A stretch of DNA of 58,700 bases. It comes from an uncultured Clostridia bacterium. Its GTDB lineage: Bacteria > Bacillota > Clostridia > Christensenellales > Borkfalkiaceae. The translations under genes were made by a program, and so were the position numbers. Positions within the stretch are counted from its first letter, which is position 1; each line of letters opens with the position of its first letter. Below, in pieces: positions 7,938-19,069 of this stretch. Under the pieces are notes generated by a model. The model was not told the DNA's origin. It saw nothing but the letters and a program-made list of their open reading frames with translations, and searched no databases. Location: positions 1 through 58,700 of the forward strand of contig CALVMD010000011.1 in assembly GCA_944342025.1 (NCBI GenBank), read 5' to 3'.

Positions 7938-9417
7938 GCGTGGCCGGCAATTCGACGGTGCGTGTGGCAATGTTTCGGCAAAACGCGGCGTCGTGCTCGA
8001 CAAATAACAGGGTGGGGCGGTATTCGAGGATCAGCTGTTCGAGCTGAATGCGCGACACGAGGTCGATAAAGTTGAGCGGTTCGTCCCAAATATACAGGTG
8101 CGCGGGCGTTGCGAGCGCGACAGCGAGCGCGACTTTTTTCTTTTGCCCGTCGCTGTATCCCGCAATGTCGCGCGAAAACAGTTCGCTGCGAAGGTTGAAT
8201 TTGTTCAGGATCGCCATCACGAGCGAAGGTTCTGCCCCGCGTGCGGCGGCGTATTCGGCGGGGGTGCCGCAAATGCCGCCGACGTTCTGCGGAAGATAGG
8301 ATATGCTGAGGTCACTTGGCACCTGTACGATGCCGCTCTGCGGGCTCAGTTCGCCCGTCAGAAGTTTTAAAACGGTGGATTTGCCGCAGCCGTTTTCTCC
8401 TTTGAGCGCGATGCGCTCGCCCCGTTCCACCCGCAGGGTGAGATCGCGTACTGCGGTTTTTTCCCCGAAAGCAAAATTTACGTGGGTCAGCGAACAGAGC
8501 GCCTGCGTGCGGAAGGTGAGGGGCGTCAACTTGAAATTTCCGTAAAACTCCGCGTTTTTCAAAAGGGACCGTTTTTCTTCGATCGCCTGTTCGCGGCGGC
8601 GCTCGGTCACTTTGGCGCGCTTTGCCATCCTCGCCGCCCCGGCGCTGACGAATCCCTTATCCGGCCGCAGGCCGGAATTTTTTTGGTTTTTGCTCGCCTC
8701 TATCTTGTCCGCCCAATCGAAAGTGCGCGCCGCCGAAATTTCCAGCGCGGAGATCTGTTTTTGCAGCCGCACGCTCTTTTCCGCTTCGGCAGCGTCGGCG
8801 GCGGTCTTGTCCTTCCACCAATCGGAAAATTTTCCTTTTCGCAGTTCGTATCCCTCCGCGTTGAGAGCCAGAACATGGTCGCAGCAGCCGTCCAGAAAAT
8901 CGCGGTCGTGCGAAACGAGGATAAACCCGCGCTTTGTGGATAAATATTCGCTGAGCTTTTTCCGCCCCGCTTCGTCGAGGTGGTTGGTCGGCTCGTCGAT
9001 GAGCGGAAAGGCGTCTTCCTTCGCAAACAGCGCGGCGAGCAGTACTTTTGTGCGCTCTCCGCCCGAAAGGGTAGAAAGGGGCCGTTCGAGCGCGTCTTCG
9101 CCGACGCCGAGTTTGTTCAGCTCCGCCTTCAATCGCCAAAGCTCGATGTCGGGCAGGGCGACGTACAGGGCGGAGAGCGCGTCGAGCGACCCGTCGACGG
9201 CGTAGGGGAAATATTCGAACCGGATTCCCGCGCTGATTTTTCCCGTATATTCGTACTCTTGGCACAAAAGGCGCAGCAGGGTAGTTTTGCCCCGTCCGTT
9301 GCGTCCCGTAAGGGCCAATTTCCAGTCGCTGTCGAGAACGGCGGAAAAGTTTTCAAATATGTTCTGCGCGGTGCCCGGATAGGCAAAGGTTAAATTTTGT
9401 ATCAAAATTGCAGACAT
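7933..9417 (-). CDS. ABC-F ATPase, ribosomal-protection (antibiotic resistance) type
   Basis: A soluble protein of 494 residues with two ABC ATPase domains and no membrane segments. Domain 1 has GRNGRGKT (38-45), LSGGERTKV and LIDEPTNHLD; domain 2 has GENGCGKST, YSDGQKKKV and IWDEPLNFIDLVSRIQ. The degenerate second signature and the DEPLN(F/Y)ID...SRIQ stretch are typical of the Lsa/Vga/Msr-like resistance ABC-F group, which bind the ribosomal E site and dislodge peptidyl-transferase antibiotics, rather than of housekeeping EttA/Uup. The linker between the domains is long and Lys/Arg-rich (about residues 195-290). It starts at an ATG behind AGAGGAGGCTGCC. The leader holds a six-codon peptide and two terminator stems, fitting drug-induced expression. 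The drug spectrum cannot be predicted here. Confidence 0.9.
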   Translation of the reverse strand: MSAILIQNLTFAYPGTAQNIFENFSAVLDSDWKLALTGRNGRGKTTLLRLLCQEYEYTGKISAGIRFEYFPYAVDGSLDALSALYVALPDIELWRLKAELNKLGVGEDALERPLSTLSGGERTKVLLAALFAKEDAFPLIDEPTNHLDEAGRKKLSEYLSTKRGFILVSHDRDFLDGCCDHVLALNAEGYELRKGKFSDWWKDKTAADAAEAEKSVRLQKQISALEISAARTFDWADKIEASKNQKNSGLRPDKGFVSAGAARMAKRAKVTERRREQAIEEKRSLLKNAEFYGNFKLTPLTFRTQALCSLTHVNFAFGEKTAVRDLTLRVERGERIALKGENGCGKSTVLKLLTGELSPQSGIVQVPSDLSISYLPQNVGGICGTPAEYAAARGAEPSLVMAILNKFNLRSELFSRDIAGYSDGQKKKVALAVALATPAHLYIWDEPLNFIDLVSRIQLEQLILEYRPTLLFVEHDAAFCRNIATRTVELPATH

Positions 9418-9462
9418 GGCAGCCTCCTCTGATTGAAATCGTGTAACCGTGAGAGCCGCGGC

Positions 9463-9496
9463 AAAATAAAAAGAGCCGCACAGAAGATGCGGCTCT
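9463..9496 (-). terminator. Second attenuator hairpin in the ABC-F leader
   Basis: Read on the minus strand, AGAGCCGCA and TGCGGCTCT (9488-9496 and 9472-9480) form a 9-bp stem followed at once by TTTTTATTTT, an intrinsic terminator about 45 bases before the ABC-F start. Its loop, with the adjacent base, carries ATCTTCTG, complementary to the 3' arm of the first hairpin. Confidence 0.85.
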
Positions 9497-9521
9497 CCGA
9501 GAAAGCAAAATCGGCTGATAT

Positions 9522-9607
9522 AAAAAAATCTTCTGCGGCAAGGCGCGCCCGAACGTCGGCAACAGAGTGCCGATGAAAAGGCGTTTCATTTTTTATGCGC
9601 AGAAGAT
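9522..9607 (-). promoter_or_regulatory. First attenuator hairpin in the ABC-F leader
   Basis: The minus-strand sequence ATCTTCTGCG (9598-9607), which lies within the leader peptide codons, pairs perfectly with CGCAGAAGAT (9528-9537), followed by six more T residues. Between them lie about 60 bases with smaller hairpins. A ribosome halted on the leader peptide would cover the 5' arm and stop this terminator-like stem from forming. Confidence 0.7.
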
Positions 9608-9613
9608 ATACAT
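9593..9613 (-). CDS. Six-residue leader peptide MYIFCA of the ABC-F gene
   Basis: On the minus strand GGGAGGAGCC is followed by ATG TAT ATC TTC TGC GCA TAA, coding for MYIFCA. It lies about 15 bases after the predicted transcription start and is the first open frame of the transcript. Short hydrophobic leader peptides of this sort (for example MYLIFM of msrD, from memory) make macrolide-bound ribosomes stall and so induce resistance genes. Its last four sense codons form one arm of the first attenuator hairpin. The ribosome site is strong but close to the ATG. No protein-level evidence is possible for so short a frame; position and context carry the call. Confidence 0.75.
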   Translation of the reverse strand: MYIFCA

Positions 9614-9636
9614 GGCTCCTCCCAAGATTTTTTATC

Positions 9637-9665
9637 ATTATAGCACGGCGCGGCGTGCCTGTCAA
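9637..9665 (-). promoter_or_regulatory. Consensus promoter of the ABC-F transcript
   Basis: Perfect TTGACA (9660-9665) and perfect TATAAT (9637-9642) on the minus strand with a 17-base spacer. Such a strong promoter ahead of an attenuator fits constitutive starts with control by termination. Confidence 0.92.
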
Positions 9666-9854
9666 GCAAAAGAGAAACCGTCGTTGGTTATTGACAATAA
9701 TGTGTGATACCGTAAATATATATGATAATTCCGGAGACTGTTTGGTTTTAGTTGCAAGCTATGTGAAAGGTAAACTTAACAGAACAAGTTTCCCGTGTGG
9801 TTGGGTCGATGCACTTCTTGCAAGCATAAAACAGATATAAACAAATATAACATT
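9666..9854. other. Intergenic stretch between ABC-F promoter and nifJ terminator
   Basis: I see no convincing gene. A frame of about 46 codons from the ATG at 9700 lacks a ribosome site and resembles nothing I know. The stretch is moderately AT-rich. Confidence 0.5.
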
Positions 9855-9883
9855 AAAAAAGGGAGCAGGCATTGCCTGCTCCC
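9855..9883 (-). terminator. Terminator of nifJ
   Basis: GGGAGCAGGC and GCCTGCTCCC (9861-9870, 9874-9883) form a 10-bp stem; on the minus strand it is followed by TTTTTT. It lies 22 bases past the nifJ stop. Confidence 0.92.
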
Positions 9884-9905
9884 TGATTTGTTATTTGAGA
9901 GGAGA

Positions 9906-13439
<3,534 letters not shown>

Positions 13440-13533
13440 TTATAACCTCCGAATTCTATAAATTTTCTTGTTTGTATGCGATCGCGCCGCGGCCTGCTTT
13501 TCCTGCCGCACGCCCCTCGGCGCGTTCACAGTT

Positions 13534-13562
13534 ATTATAATTGTTTTCTTGAAATTAGTCAA
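13534..13562 (-). promoter_or_regulatory. Promoter of nifJ
   Basis: Minus strand TTGACT (13557-13562), 17 bases, TATAAT (13534-13539). Transcription would start near 13527, leaving a leader of about 94 bases with no obvious structure. Confidence 0.85.
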
Positions 13563-13632
13563 TATAAAAAGGTCAAAATTGTTAAATATTTATAATAGAA
13601 GGGTGAAAACAGAAGAATGCGCCTCAAAATCG

Positions 13633-13661
13633 TTGAGAAATTTTTCCGCATTTGTTATAAT
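13633..13661 (+). promoter_or_regulatory. Promoter of the ecfA1 operon, placed for a leaderless start
   Basis: TTGAGA (13633-13638), 17 bases, TATAAT (13656-13661). The ATG of ecfA1 at 13670 lies only eight bases after the -10 box, so the expected start of transcription falls at or within a base or two of the ATG. Confidence 0.75.
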
Positions 13662-13669
13662 AGTGAACC

Positions 13670-14506
13670 ATGGAAGCGGTTACATTCGAAAATGTAAAAT
13701 TTATATATAGGGAAGACGACCCCGCCTATGCCGTGAACGGCGTTTCCCTCTCGATCGGGGAGGGACAGTTCGTCGCCGTGCTGGGCAGGAACGGCAGCGG
13801 AAAGTCTACGCTTGCAAAGCTCATCAACGCACTGTTGACTCCGACGGAGGGCAAAGTCACCGTTTTCGGGATGGATACTGCAGATGCGAAACAGACTTTC
13901 GAGATCCGTAAAAGCGCCGGAATGGTCTTTCAGAATCCCGACAATCAGACGGTCGCATCTATCGTGGAGGACGACGTGGCGTTTGGTCCCGAAAACATCG
14001 GCGTGCCGCGCGAAGAGATCGGAAAGAGAATCGACTTTGCGCTCGACGCGGTCGGGATGCAGGCGTTCAGACATTCGACGCCTTCCCGCCTTTCGGGCGG
14101 GCAGAAACAGCGCATCGCCATCGCAGGGGTGCTCGCCATCATGCCGAAGATCATGATCCTCGACGAGAGTACCGCCATGCTCGACCCGAAAGGGCGGCGG
14201 GAGGTGATGGACGTCATCAAAAAGCTCAACAAAGATCGGGGCATGACGGTCATCCTCATCACACATTTTATGGAAGAGGCGCTCGAAGCCGACCGGGCGA
14301 TCGTCATGCATCGGGGCGAAGTCGTCATGGACGCCGCGCCCGAGGAAGTGTTTTCCCGCAGCGAAGAGCTGGAGGCATACAATCTTACGCTGCCGCGCGC
14401 GGCGTATATTTCGAAAAAACTGGCGGAAGGCGGCATGCCCGTAAAGGGAGCCTTCAACGCGGAGGAACTGGCGGAGGAGATATGCGCATCGTTGCAAAAG
14501 ATCTGA
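13670..14506 (+). CDS. ecfA1: ECF transporter ATPase A1
   Basis: One of two ATPases that power uptake of vitamins or metals by energy-coupling-factor transporters at the membrane. The 278-residue protein has Walker A GRNGSGKST, Q-loop VFQNPDNQTV, signature LSGGQKQRIAIAG and Walker B IMILDESTAML; the DESTAML variant is typical of EcfA1. It overlaps ecfA2 by 25 bases and starts the operon ecfA1-ecfA2-ecfT-truA. No S component is encoded nearby, so this is a shared (group II) module serving substrate-binding subunits elsewhere. No Shine-Dalgarno sequence precedes the ATG. Confidence 0.95.
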   Translation: MEAVTFENVKFIYREDDPAYAVNGVSLSIGEGQFVAVLGRNGSGKSTLAKLINALLTPTEGKVTVFGMDTADAKQTFEIRKSAGMVFQNPDNQTVASIVEDDVAFGPENIGVPREEIGKRIDFALDAVGMQAFRHSTPSRLSGGQKQRIAIAGVLAIMPKIMILDESTAMLDPKGRREVMDVIKKLNKDRGMTVILITHFMEEALEADRAIVMHRGEVVMDAAPEEVFSRSEELEAYNLTLPRAAYISKKLAEGGMPVKGAFNAEELAEEICASLQKI

Positions 14507-15357
14507 CCTATACGTATAATCCGAAATCCCCGTTCGCTTCGCAGGCGCTCAAAGGCGTCGACATCGTCATCGAAGAGGGCGAGTTTTTCGGCATCATCGG
14601 ACATACGGGCAGCGGAAAATCTACCTTTGTCCAGCATCTGAACGCGCTCATCAAACTGACGGGCGGTTCGCTCACGGTGGGAGATTACGACCTTTCGGAC
14701 AAAAAATGCAAATTTTTGGAACTCCGCAGCAAGGTAGGCATGGTCTTTCAATATCCCGAATACCAGCTCTTTGCCGAAACGGTGGAAAAGGACGTCATGT
14801 TCGGCCTGAAAAACTTTCACAAGGGCATGGCGGAAGAGGAGATGAAAGCCGCCGTAAAAGAGGCGATCGGGCGGGTCGATCTCGACTATGAAGACGTGAA
14901 GGACAAGTCCCCGTTCGAGCTTTCGGGCGGCCAGCGCCGCCGCGTCGCCATCGCGGGCGTCATCGTCACTCGGCCGGAGATCCTCATCCTCGACGAACCC
15001 GCCGCGGGGCTGGACCCGCTCGGGAAAAAGGAGATCATGCAGCTTCTGCACGCCATTCACGGGAGCTGGTGCAAGACGGTCGTCATCGTGTCGCACGACA
15101 TGGACGAGATCGCGGAGAACTGTACCCGCGCCGCCGTCTTTTCGGAGGGGAAAGTGGTCATGGAAGACACGCCCGCCGAGATCTTCAAGCGTTCGGACGA
15201 ACTCATCTCCCTCGGGCTGGACATCCCCGTCACGGCGAAATGCGCGCGCGTCATGAAAGAGCGCGGCATAGAGATCGACACCGATTTCACCTGCGACGAC
15301 TTTATCGCAAAAACGCTGGCTCTTTGGAAGGGACAGGGAGGCGGCAATGCTCAATGA
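14482..15357 (+). CDS. ecfA2: ECF transporter ATPase A2
   Basis: The second ATPase of the ECF module, 291 residues, forming a heterodimer with EcfA1. It shows GHTGSGKST, VFQYPEYQLF, ELSGGQRRRVAIAG and ILILDEPAAGLD, the last being the EcfA2-type Walker B. The start ATG lies within the end of ecfA1 behind GCGGAGGAGAT, and the end overlaps ecfT by 11 bases, so the three proteins are translationally coupled. The C-terminal extension past the H-loop (SHDMDEI) is normal for the family. Confidence 0.95.
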   Translation: MRIVAKDLTYTYNPKSPFASQALKGVDIVIEEGEFFGIIGHTGSGKSTFVQHLNALIKLTGGSLTVGDYDLSDKKCKFLELRSKVGMVFQYPEYQLFAETVEKDVMFGLKNFHKGMAEEEMKAAVKEAIGRVDLDYEDVKDKSPFELSGGQRRRVAIAGVIVTRPEILILDEPAAGLDPLGKKEIMQLLHAIHGSWCKTVVIVSHDMDEIAENCTRAAVFSEGKVVMEDTPAEIFKRSDELISLGLDIPVTAKCARVMKERGIEIDTDFTCDDFIAKTLALWKGQGGGNAQ

Positions 15358-16195
15358 CGTAACGTTCGGGCAGTATTACCCGACAAAATCTTTCGTACAC
15401 AACATGGACCCGCGCGCCAAGATCGTATTCATCATCGCATACATCGTGGCGATCTTTCTGGCGGATAACTTTTTCGCTCTTGCGGCGGTCACGCTGTTTC
15501 TGATCGTTGCGGTGCTCTTCTCGCGGGTGCCTTTCGGCAGGGTGCTCCGTTCGGTAAAGATGATCCTCTTTCTCATCATCTTTACGGCAATCCTGAATCT
15601 GTTCTTTTATTCTTCGAGCGAAGAGCTGCACATGATCTGGGAATGGAAATTTATTTCCGTTTCGTGGGAGGCGATCATCAACATGATCTTTCTTGCCTTC
15701 CGCCTTTTCCTTCTGGTCATGGGCACTTCTATTCTGACGCTCACCACGACGCCCGTCGCGCTGACCGACGGCATCGAGAGCCTTTTGACTCCGCTCAAAT
15801 GGATCCGTCTTCCCGTACACGAGCTTGCGCTCATCATGAGCATCGCGCTCCGGTTTATTCCTACGCTGATGGATGAGACCAACCGCATCGTGGCGGCGCA
15901 GAAAGCGAGGGGCGCCAACTTTGAAACGGGCGGGCTGATCAAGCGTGCCAAAGCGGTCGTACCCATTCTGATCCCGCTGCTTGTCAGCGCTTTCAGGAGG
16001 GCGGAAGATCTCGGCGACGCGATGGACGCGCGCTGTTACAGCGGCGCGAAAGGGCGCACGAAATATAAAAAGCTCACCTTTACCTGGCGCGACCTTATCG
16101 GCCTTTTGTTGTTTGCCGCATTGATTGCGGGAGTGGTTTTGCTCAATACCTATCTGGGCGGCAAATTTGAGATCATCGGTTATTTTGTTAAATAA
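15347..16195 (+). CDS. ecfT: ECF transporter transmembrane protein T
   Basis: The membrane scaffold that joins the two ATPases to interchangeable S components, 282 residues. It starts with GQYYPTKSFVHNMDPRAK, the usual EcfT opening, and has about five or six membrane helices. The coupling-helix motifs QKARGANF and DAMDARCY near residues 185-230 carry the conserved Ala-Arg-Gly/Arg pairs that contact the ATPases. RBS GGGAGGC lies upstream inside ecfA2. The same three-gene order followed by truA is the standard Bacillota arrangement. Confidence 0.95.
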   Translation: MLNDVTFGQYYPTKSFVHNMDPRAKIVFIIAYIVAIFLADNFFALAAVTLFLIVAVLFSRVPFGRVLRSVKMILFLIIFTAILNLFFYSSSEELHMIWEWKFISVSWEAIINMIFLAFRLFLLVMGTSILTLTTTPVALTDGIESLLTPLKWIRLPVHELALIMSIALRFIPTLMDETNRIVAAQKARGANFETGGLIKRAKAVVPILIPLLVSAFRRAEDLGDAMDARCYSGAKGRTKYKKLTFTWRDLIGLLLFAALIAGVVLLNTYLGGKFEIIGYFVK

Positions 16196-16231
16196 TCTCG
16201 CATACGTTTGCGGTATTTTCGGTGCGTTTTT

Positions 16232-17056
16232 ATGAATATTGCTCTTTTGGTCAGCTACGACGGAACTCATTTTTCGGGCTGGCAGATACAAAAAAACGGC
16301 CGCACCGTGCAGGGCGAGATCGAAAGCGCCGTGAAAGAATCTTTCGGCTGTGAGTCCCGCGCGACGGGCAGCGGCAGGACGGACGCGGGCGTTCATGCGG
16401 CGGGGCAGGTCTGCAATTTTGCCCTTCCGGACGGAATAAAGATCGCGCCGGAGCGGATCGCCGACGCGCTCAACGTCAAGCTTCCGCCTGACGTGCGCGT
16501 GCTCGAAAGCGCCGCCGCGCCCGAGGGATTCGACGCCTGCCGCTCGGCAAAGAGAAAGACCTATCGCTATTCTGTTTACTTTTCGCGGCGCGAAAATCCG
16601 CTCCTCGAACGGTACGCGGTGCGCTATGGCGAATCCCCCGATTTTGCGCGCATGGGCGAATGTGCGCGGCTTTTGGAGGGCGAGCACGACTTCGCCGCGT
16701 TCTCTTCGGCGGGTTCGTCGGTCAAAACGACGGTGCGCACGGTGTATTCTGTGGAAACCGCGCCTTGGGCGGACGAATATGCGGAAGGGGTGCTCGGCGT
16801 ACGCATCGAGGTGTGCGGCGGCGGGTTTTTATACAACATGGTTCGCATCATGGCGGGCGCGATTCTCGAATGCGGCGCGGGGAAGCTTCCCCTCTCTGCG
16901 GTGGAGGAGGCGCTGTGCACGGGTGACAGAGAACTTTTGGGAAAAACGATGCCCGCAAAGGGACTGACTCTTCTCTCCGTCGATTACGGATTTCCTCTGT
17001 TCAACGGTGAATATAGCGGCGGGGCTGCCCGAACGGCGCCCGCAAACAAGGAGTAA
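16232..17056 (+). CDS. truA: tRNA pseudouridine(38-40) synthase
   Basis: Converts uridines 38-40 of the tRNA anticodon stem to pseudouridine. The 274-residue protein has the family start (NIALLVSYDGTHFSGWQIQ), the catalytic aspartate in GRTDAGVHA, the KTYRY stretch and the C-terminal GFLYNMVRIMAG motif. I chose the ATG at 16232; an upstream TTG in frame adds eight residues without homology. No clear ribosome site is seen, so translation may depend on read-through from ecfT 36 bases upstream. Confidence 0.95.
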   Translation: MNIALLVSYDGTHFSGWQIQKNGRTVQGEIESAVKESFGCESRATGSGRTDAGVHAAGQVCNFALPDGIKIAPERIADALNVKLPPDVRVLESAAAPEGFDACRSAKRKTYRYSVYFSRRENPLLERYAVRYGESPDFARMGECARLLEGEHDFAAFSSAGSSVKTTVRTVYSVETAPWADEYAEGVLGVRIEVCGGGFLYNMVRIMAGAILECGAGKLPLSAVEEALCTGDRELLGKTMPAKGLTLLSVDYGFPLFNGEYSGGAARTAPANKE

Positions 17057-17058
17057 AA

Positions 17059-18021
17059 ATGGAATTTTTCATCATCCTGAATTGGCTTTTGAACCTTTTC
17101 AACCCCGCGGCTGCGGAATTTTACGGCATCGCGGCTGCGGATACGCTTTCGTATGCTTTTTTGGGCATTGCGGGCGGATTTTTTGTGCTTGTCTACGTTT
17201 TTAAGGCGATCGCGCTGAGCACGATGGCGAAAAACGCGGGGAAAAGACAGCTCGTTTGGTGCGCTTATATCCCGTTTGCTTCCACCTATCTGATGGGTGA
17301 GCTCGGCGGCGAACTGCGGCTCGGGCGTTCGAAGATCAAAAAATTCGGTTATATCGCGATGGCGGCAGAGATCTTATATGCGGCTTCTCTTGCAGTCACA
17401 TGCGTTCCGCAGCTGTATGCTTATTCGGATACGGCAAGGTTTATTACGGTGACGGAATCGGATTATGGCTTGTCCGCCGCATTTACGACGGAATTTCCGC
17501 TCGCACTGTATAACATGTACCGCGTCGGGAACGTGCTTGCGATTATATTCGACATCATCTATATCGTGGCGGCAGTATTCCTGTTTATCTGCTTTTTCCG
17601 TCGCTATGCGCCTGCTTCTTATATCTGGATGACGGTTTTGTGCGTGCTTTTGCCCGCTTCGGCTTTTCTTGCATTTGCGTTCAGGAAACGCAAGCCCATC
17701 GATTATGACGCTTATATGCGCGCCCGTGCGGAAGCGATCCGCCGCCAGCAGCAGTACTATTATCAGCAGCAAAACCCGTATAACAATCCCTATAACAATC
17801 CGTACAACAACCCGTACGGCAATCCCTATAATAATCCGTACAACAACCCGTACGGGCAGCAGGGCGCGCCTTCGGAGCCCAAGGAGCCGGACGATCCGTT
17901 CGGAGAATATTCCGGCGGACAGAACGGCACGCAAAGCGGCGGACAGGGAAACGGTCGCCAGGGCGGAGAAGGCGATCCGTTCGGCGAATATTCGGGTAAA
18001 GACGGCGAGAGCAAGCAGTGA
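17059..18021 (+). CDS. Membrane protein with Asn-Pro-Tyr repeat tail
   Basis: I do not recognise the family. The 320-residue protein has about five hydrophobic segments: an N-terminal one, one near residues 35-55, a KFGYIAMAAEILYAASLAVTC segment, and two near 160-205. The cytosolic-looking C-terminus is a low-complexity tail: a QQ/Y-rich linker, then about eight repeats of NNPY or GNPY spacing, then a Gly/Gln/Ser-rich region with two copies of DDPFGEYSG-like sequence. The start ATG follows AAGGAGTAAAA, two bases after truA, and the end overlaps the next gene. Position in the ecf-truA operon suggests cotranscription, not a shared function. Confidence 0.85.
   Translation: MEFFIILNWLLNLFNPAAAEFYGIAAADTLSYAFLGIAGGFFVLVYVFKAIALSTMAKNAGKRQLVWCAYIPFASTYLMGELGGELRLGRSKIKKFGYIAMAAEILYAASLAVTCVPQLYAYSDTARFITVTESDYGLSAAFTTEFPLALYNMYRVGNVLAIIFDIIYIVAAVFLFICFFRRYAPASYIWMTVLCVLLPASAFLAFAFRKRKPIDYDAYMRARAEAIRRQQQYYYQQQNPYNNPYNNPYNNPYGNPYNNPYNNPYGQQGAPSEPKEPDDPFGEYSGGQNGTQSGGQGNGRQGGEGDPFGEYSGKDGESKQ
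17783..17860 (+). repeat. Short in-frame repeats coding for (N/G)NPY
   Basis: Repeats of 12 bases of the type CCNTAYAACAAT run in tandem and give the protein tail NPYNNPYNNPYGNPYNNPYNN. Copies differ at third positions, so the repeats are old enough to have drifted or are under protein-level selection. Confidence 0.8.
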
Positions 18022-18032
18022 GGGCGGCGGAG

Positions 18033-18794
18033 ATGGATAAAGTCAAAAACGTCGCCGTTTTCATCGACGCGGAGAATGTGCCTTCATACAGTGCCAAACA
18101 GATCTTTGACCTTGCTTCCAATTACGGCAACGTCACGGTCAAACGTATTTTTGCGGACTGGTCGAAAGGTTCCGTCAAGGCCTGGAAGGACGAGGTGAAC
18201 CGCTATTCGATGACCGCCGTGCAGCAGTTTGAAGTGCAGCCGAGAAAAAACACCATCGACATCGCGCTTATCATTCAGGCGCTCATCGTGCTGTTCGAAA
18301 AGGACGTCGACGTGTTCTGCATCGCCGCGGGCGACAGCGATTACACCCGCCTTGTGAGGGAACTTCGCGAGCGCGACAAAGTCGTCATCGGCATGGGCGG
18401 CAGAAACGTGAATCCCGGCTTTGTCAACGCCTTCAACGAATATATCTATCTTTTTGCGGAAGAAAAAAAGAAGAAGGAAAAGGGCAAGGCGAAATCTCCT
18501 TCGCCCGCTCCGCAGAACGAGAAACCCGAACTCATCGAGCCTACGCAGAAAAAGGATCTCGTAGATATTATCGACCGCCTGATCGACGACAACAACGGCA
18601 AGGCTTATTATGCGCAGATCTCTATGGAGATGAAACAGAAGTATTCCGACTTTATTCCGAAAAACTTCGGATGCAATTCGTTCAAGAGCCTGATGGAAAA
18701 ACTGCTGCCCGCATTGCAGAAATATTCCGTCATGACGGAATCGGACGGGACGACTATGTACCTGACCCGTGCCCGCAGGGAGGGGAGGAGGTAA
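18033..18794 (+). CDS. NYN-domain protein with C-terminal LOTUS/OST-HTH-like domain
   Basis: A 253-residue protein related to LabA/DUF88 and MARF1-type proteins. The N-terminal NYN (PIN-like) domain has the acidic residues of a metal-dependent nuclease site: VFIDAENVP (about residues 9-17), DIALIIQ and AAGDSDYTRLV. A Lys-rich linker (about 145-175) leads to a domain starting LVDIIDRLIDD and ending GTTMYLT that fits OST-HTH/LOTUS, thought to bind RNA. It may therefore act on RNA, but the substrate is unknown. I prefer the ATG at 18033 with GAGGG eight bases upstream; a GTG at 18018 overlapping the previous stop is the alternative. Confidence 0.88.
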   Translation: MDKVKNVAVFIDAENVPSYSAKQIFDLASNYGNVTVKRIFADWSKGSVKAWKDEVNRYSMTAVQQFEVQPRKNTIDIALIIQALIVLFEKDVDVFCIAAGDSDYTRLVRELRERDKVVIGMGGRNVNPGFVNAFNEYIYLFAEEKKKKEKGKAKSPSPAPQNEKPELIEPTQKKDLVDIIDRLIDDNNGKAYYAQISMEMKQKYSDFIPKNFGCNSFKSLMEKLLPALQKYSVMTESDGTTMYLTRARREGRR

Positions 18795-18796
18795 TC

Positions 18797-18979
18797 ATGT
18801 CGGAAGCGGACCTTTATAAATTTTTCTCGTCGTACGACGGGGAAGCCGATTTTTCCGATTTCAGCCCCGAAGAGCTTGCGGCGCTTCTCGGACGGAAGGA
18901 GGAAGAGAGATACAAGGAAAAATATTTTTCTTATTACGACGACGTGAAATCGAAATCTTTGAAAAAACAAGATTGGTAA
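18797..18979 (+). CDS. Small acidic protein, unknown function
   Basis: A 60-residue protein starting three bases after the NYN gene, behind a very strong GGGGAGGAGGTAATC. It is acidic and aromatic (YKFFSSYDGEADFSDF, then PEELAALLG, ending in a Lys-rich tail) with no membrane segment or Cys. I recognise no family. The tight spacing and ribosome site make it a real gene that is translated with the NYN protein and is perhaps its partner. Confidence 0.72.
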   Translation: MSEADLYKFFSSYDGEADFSDFSPEELAALLGRKEEERYKEKYFSYYDDVKSKSLKKQDW

Positions 18980-18988
18980 GCGCAGTAT

Positions 18989-19020
18989 GCGGCGGAAAGC
19001 TTAGCCTTTTCGCCGCTTTG
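18989..19020 (+). terminator. Probable terminator of the ecfA1 operon
   Basis: GCGGCGGAAA (18989-18998) pairs with TTTTCGCCGC (19007-19016), with one G-T pair, followed by TTTGCCGTTTT. The T run is broken, so termination may be partial. Confidence 0.6.
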
Positions 19021-19069
19021 CCGTTTTATGAAAGAAAGATGAAAATTGTCTCTGTTCCTTGCGATTTGT

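Noticed and set aside
9353-9589. Second upstream frame (78 codons) in the ABC-F leader beginning MKRLFIG
   Set aside because: It has no ribosome site, runs through the second terminator and into the gene in another frame. I keep only MYIFCA as the leader peptide.
9595-9840. Short plus-strand frame near the ABC-F leader
   Set aside because: It overlaps the minus-strand promoter and leader, has no ribosome site and no recognisable sequence.
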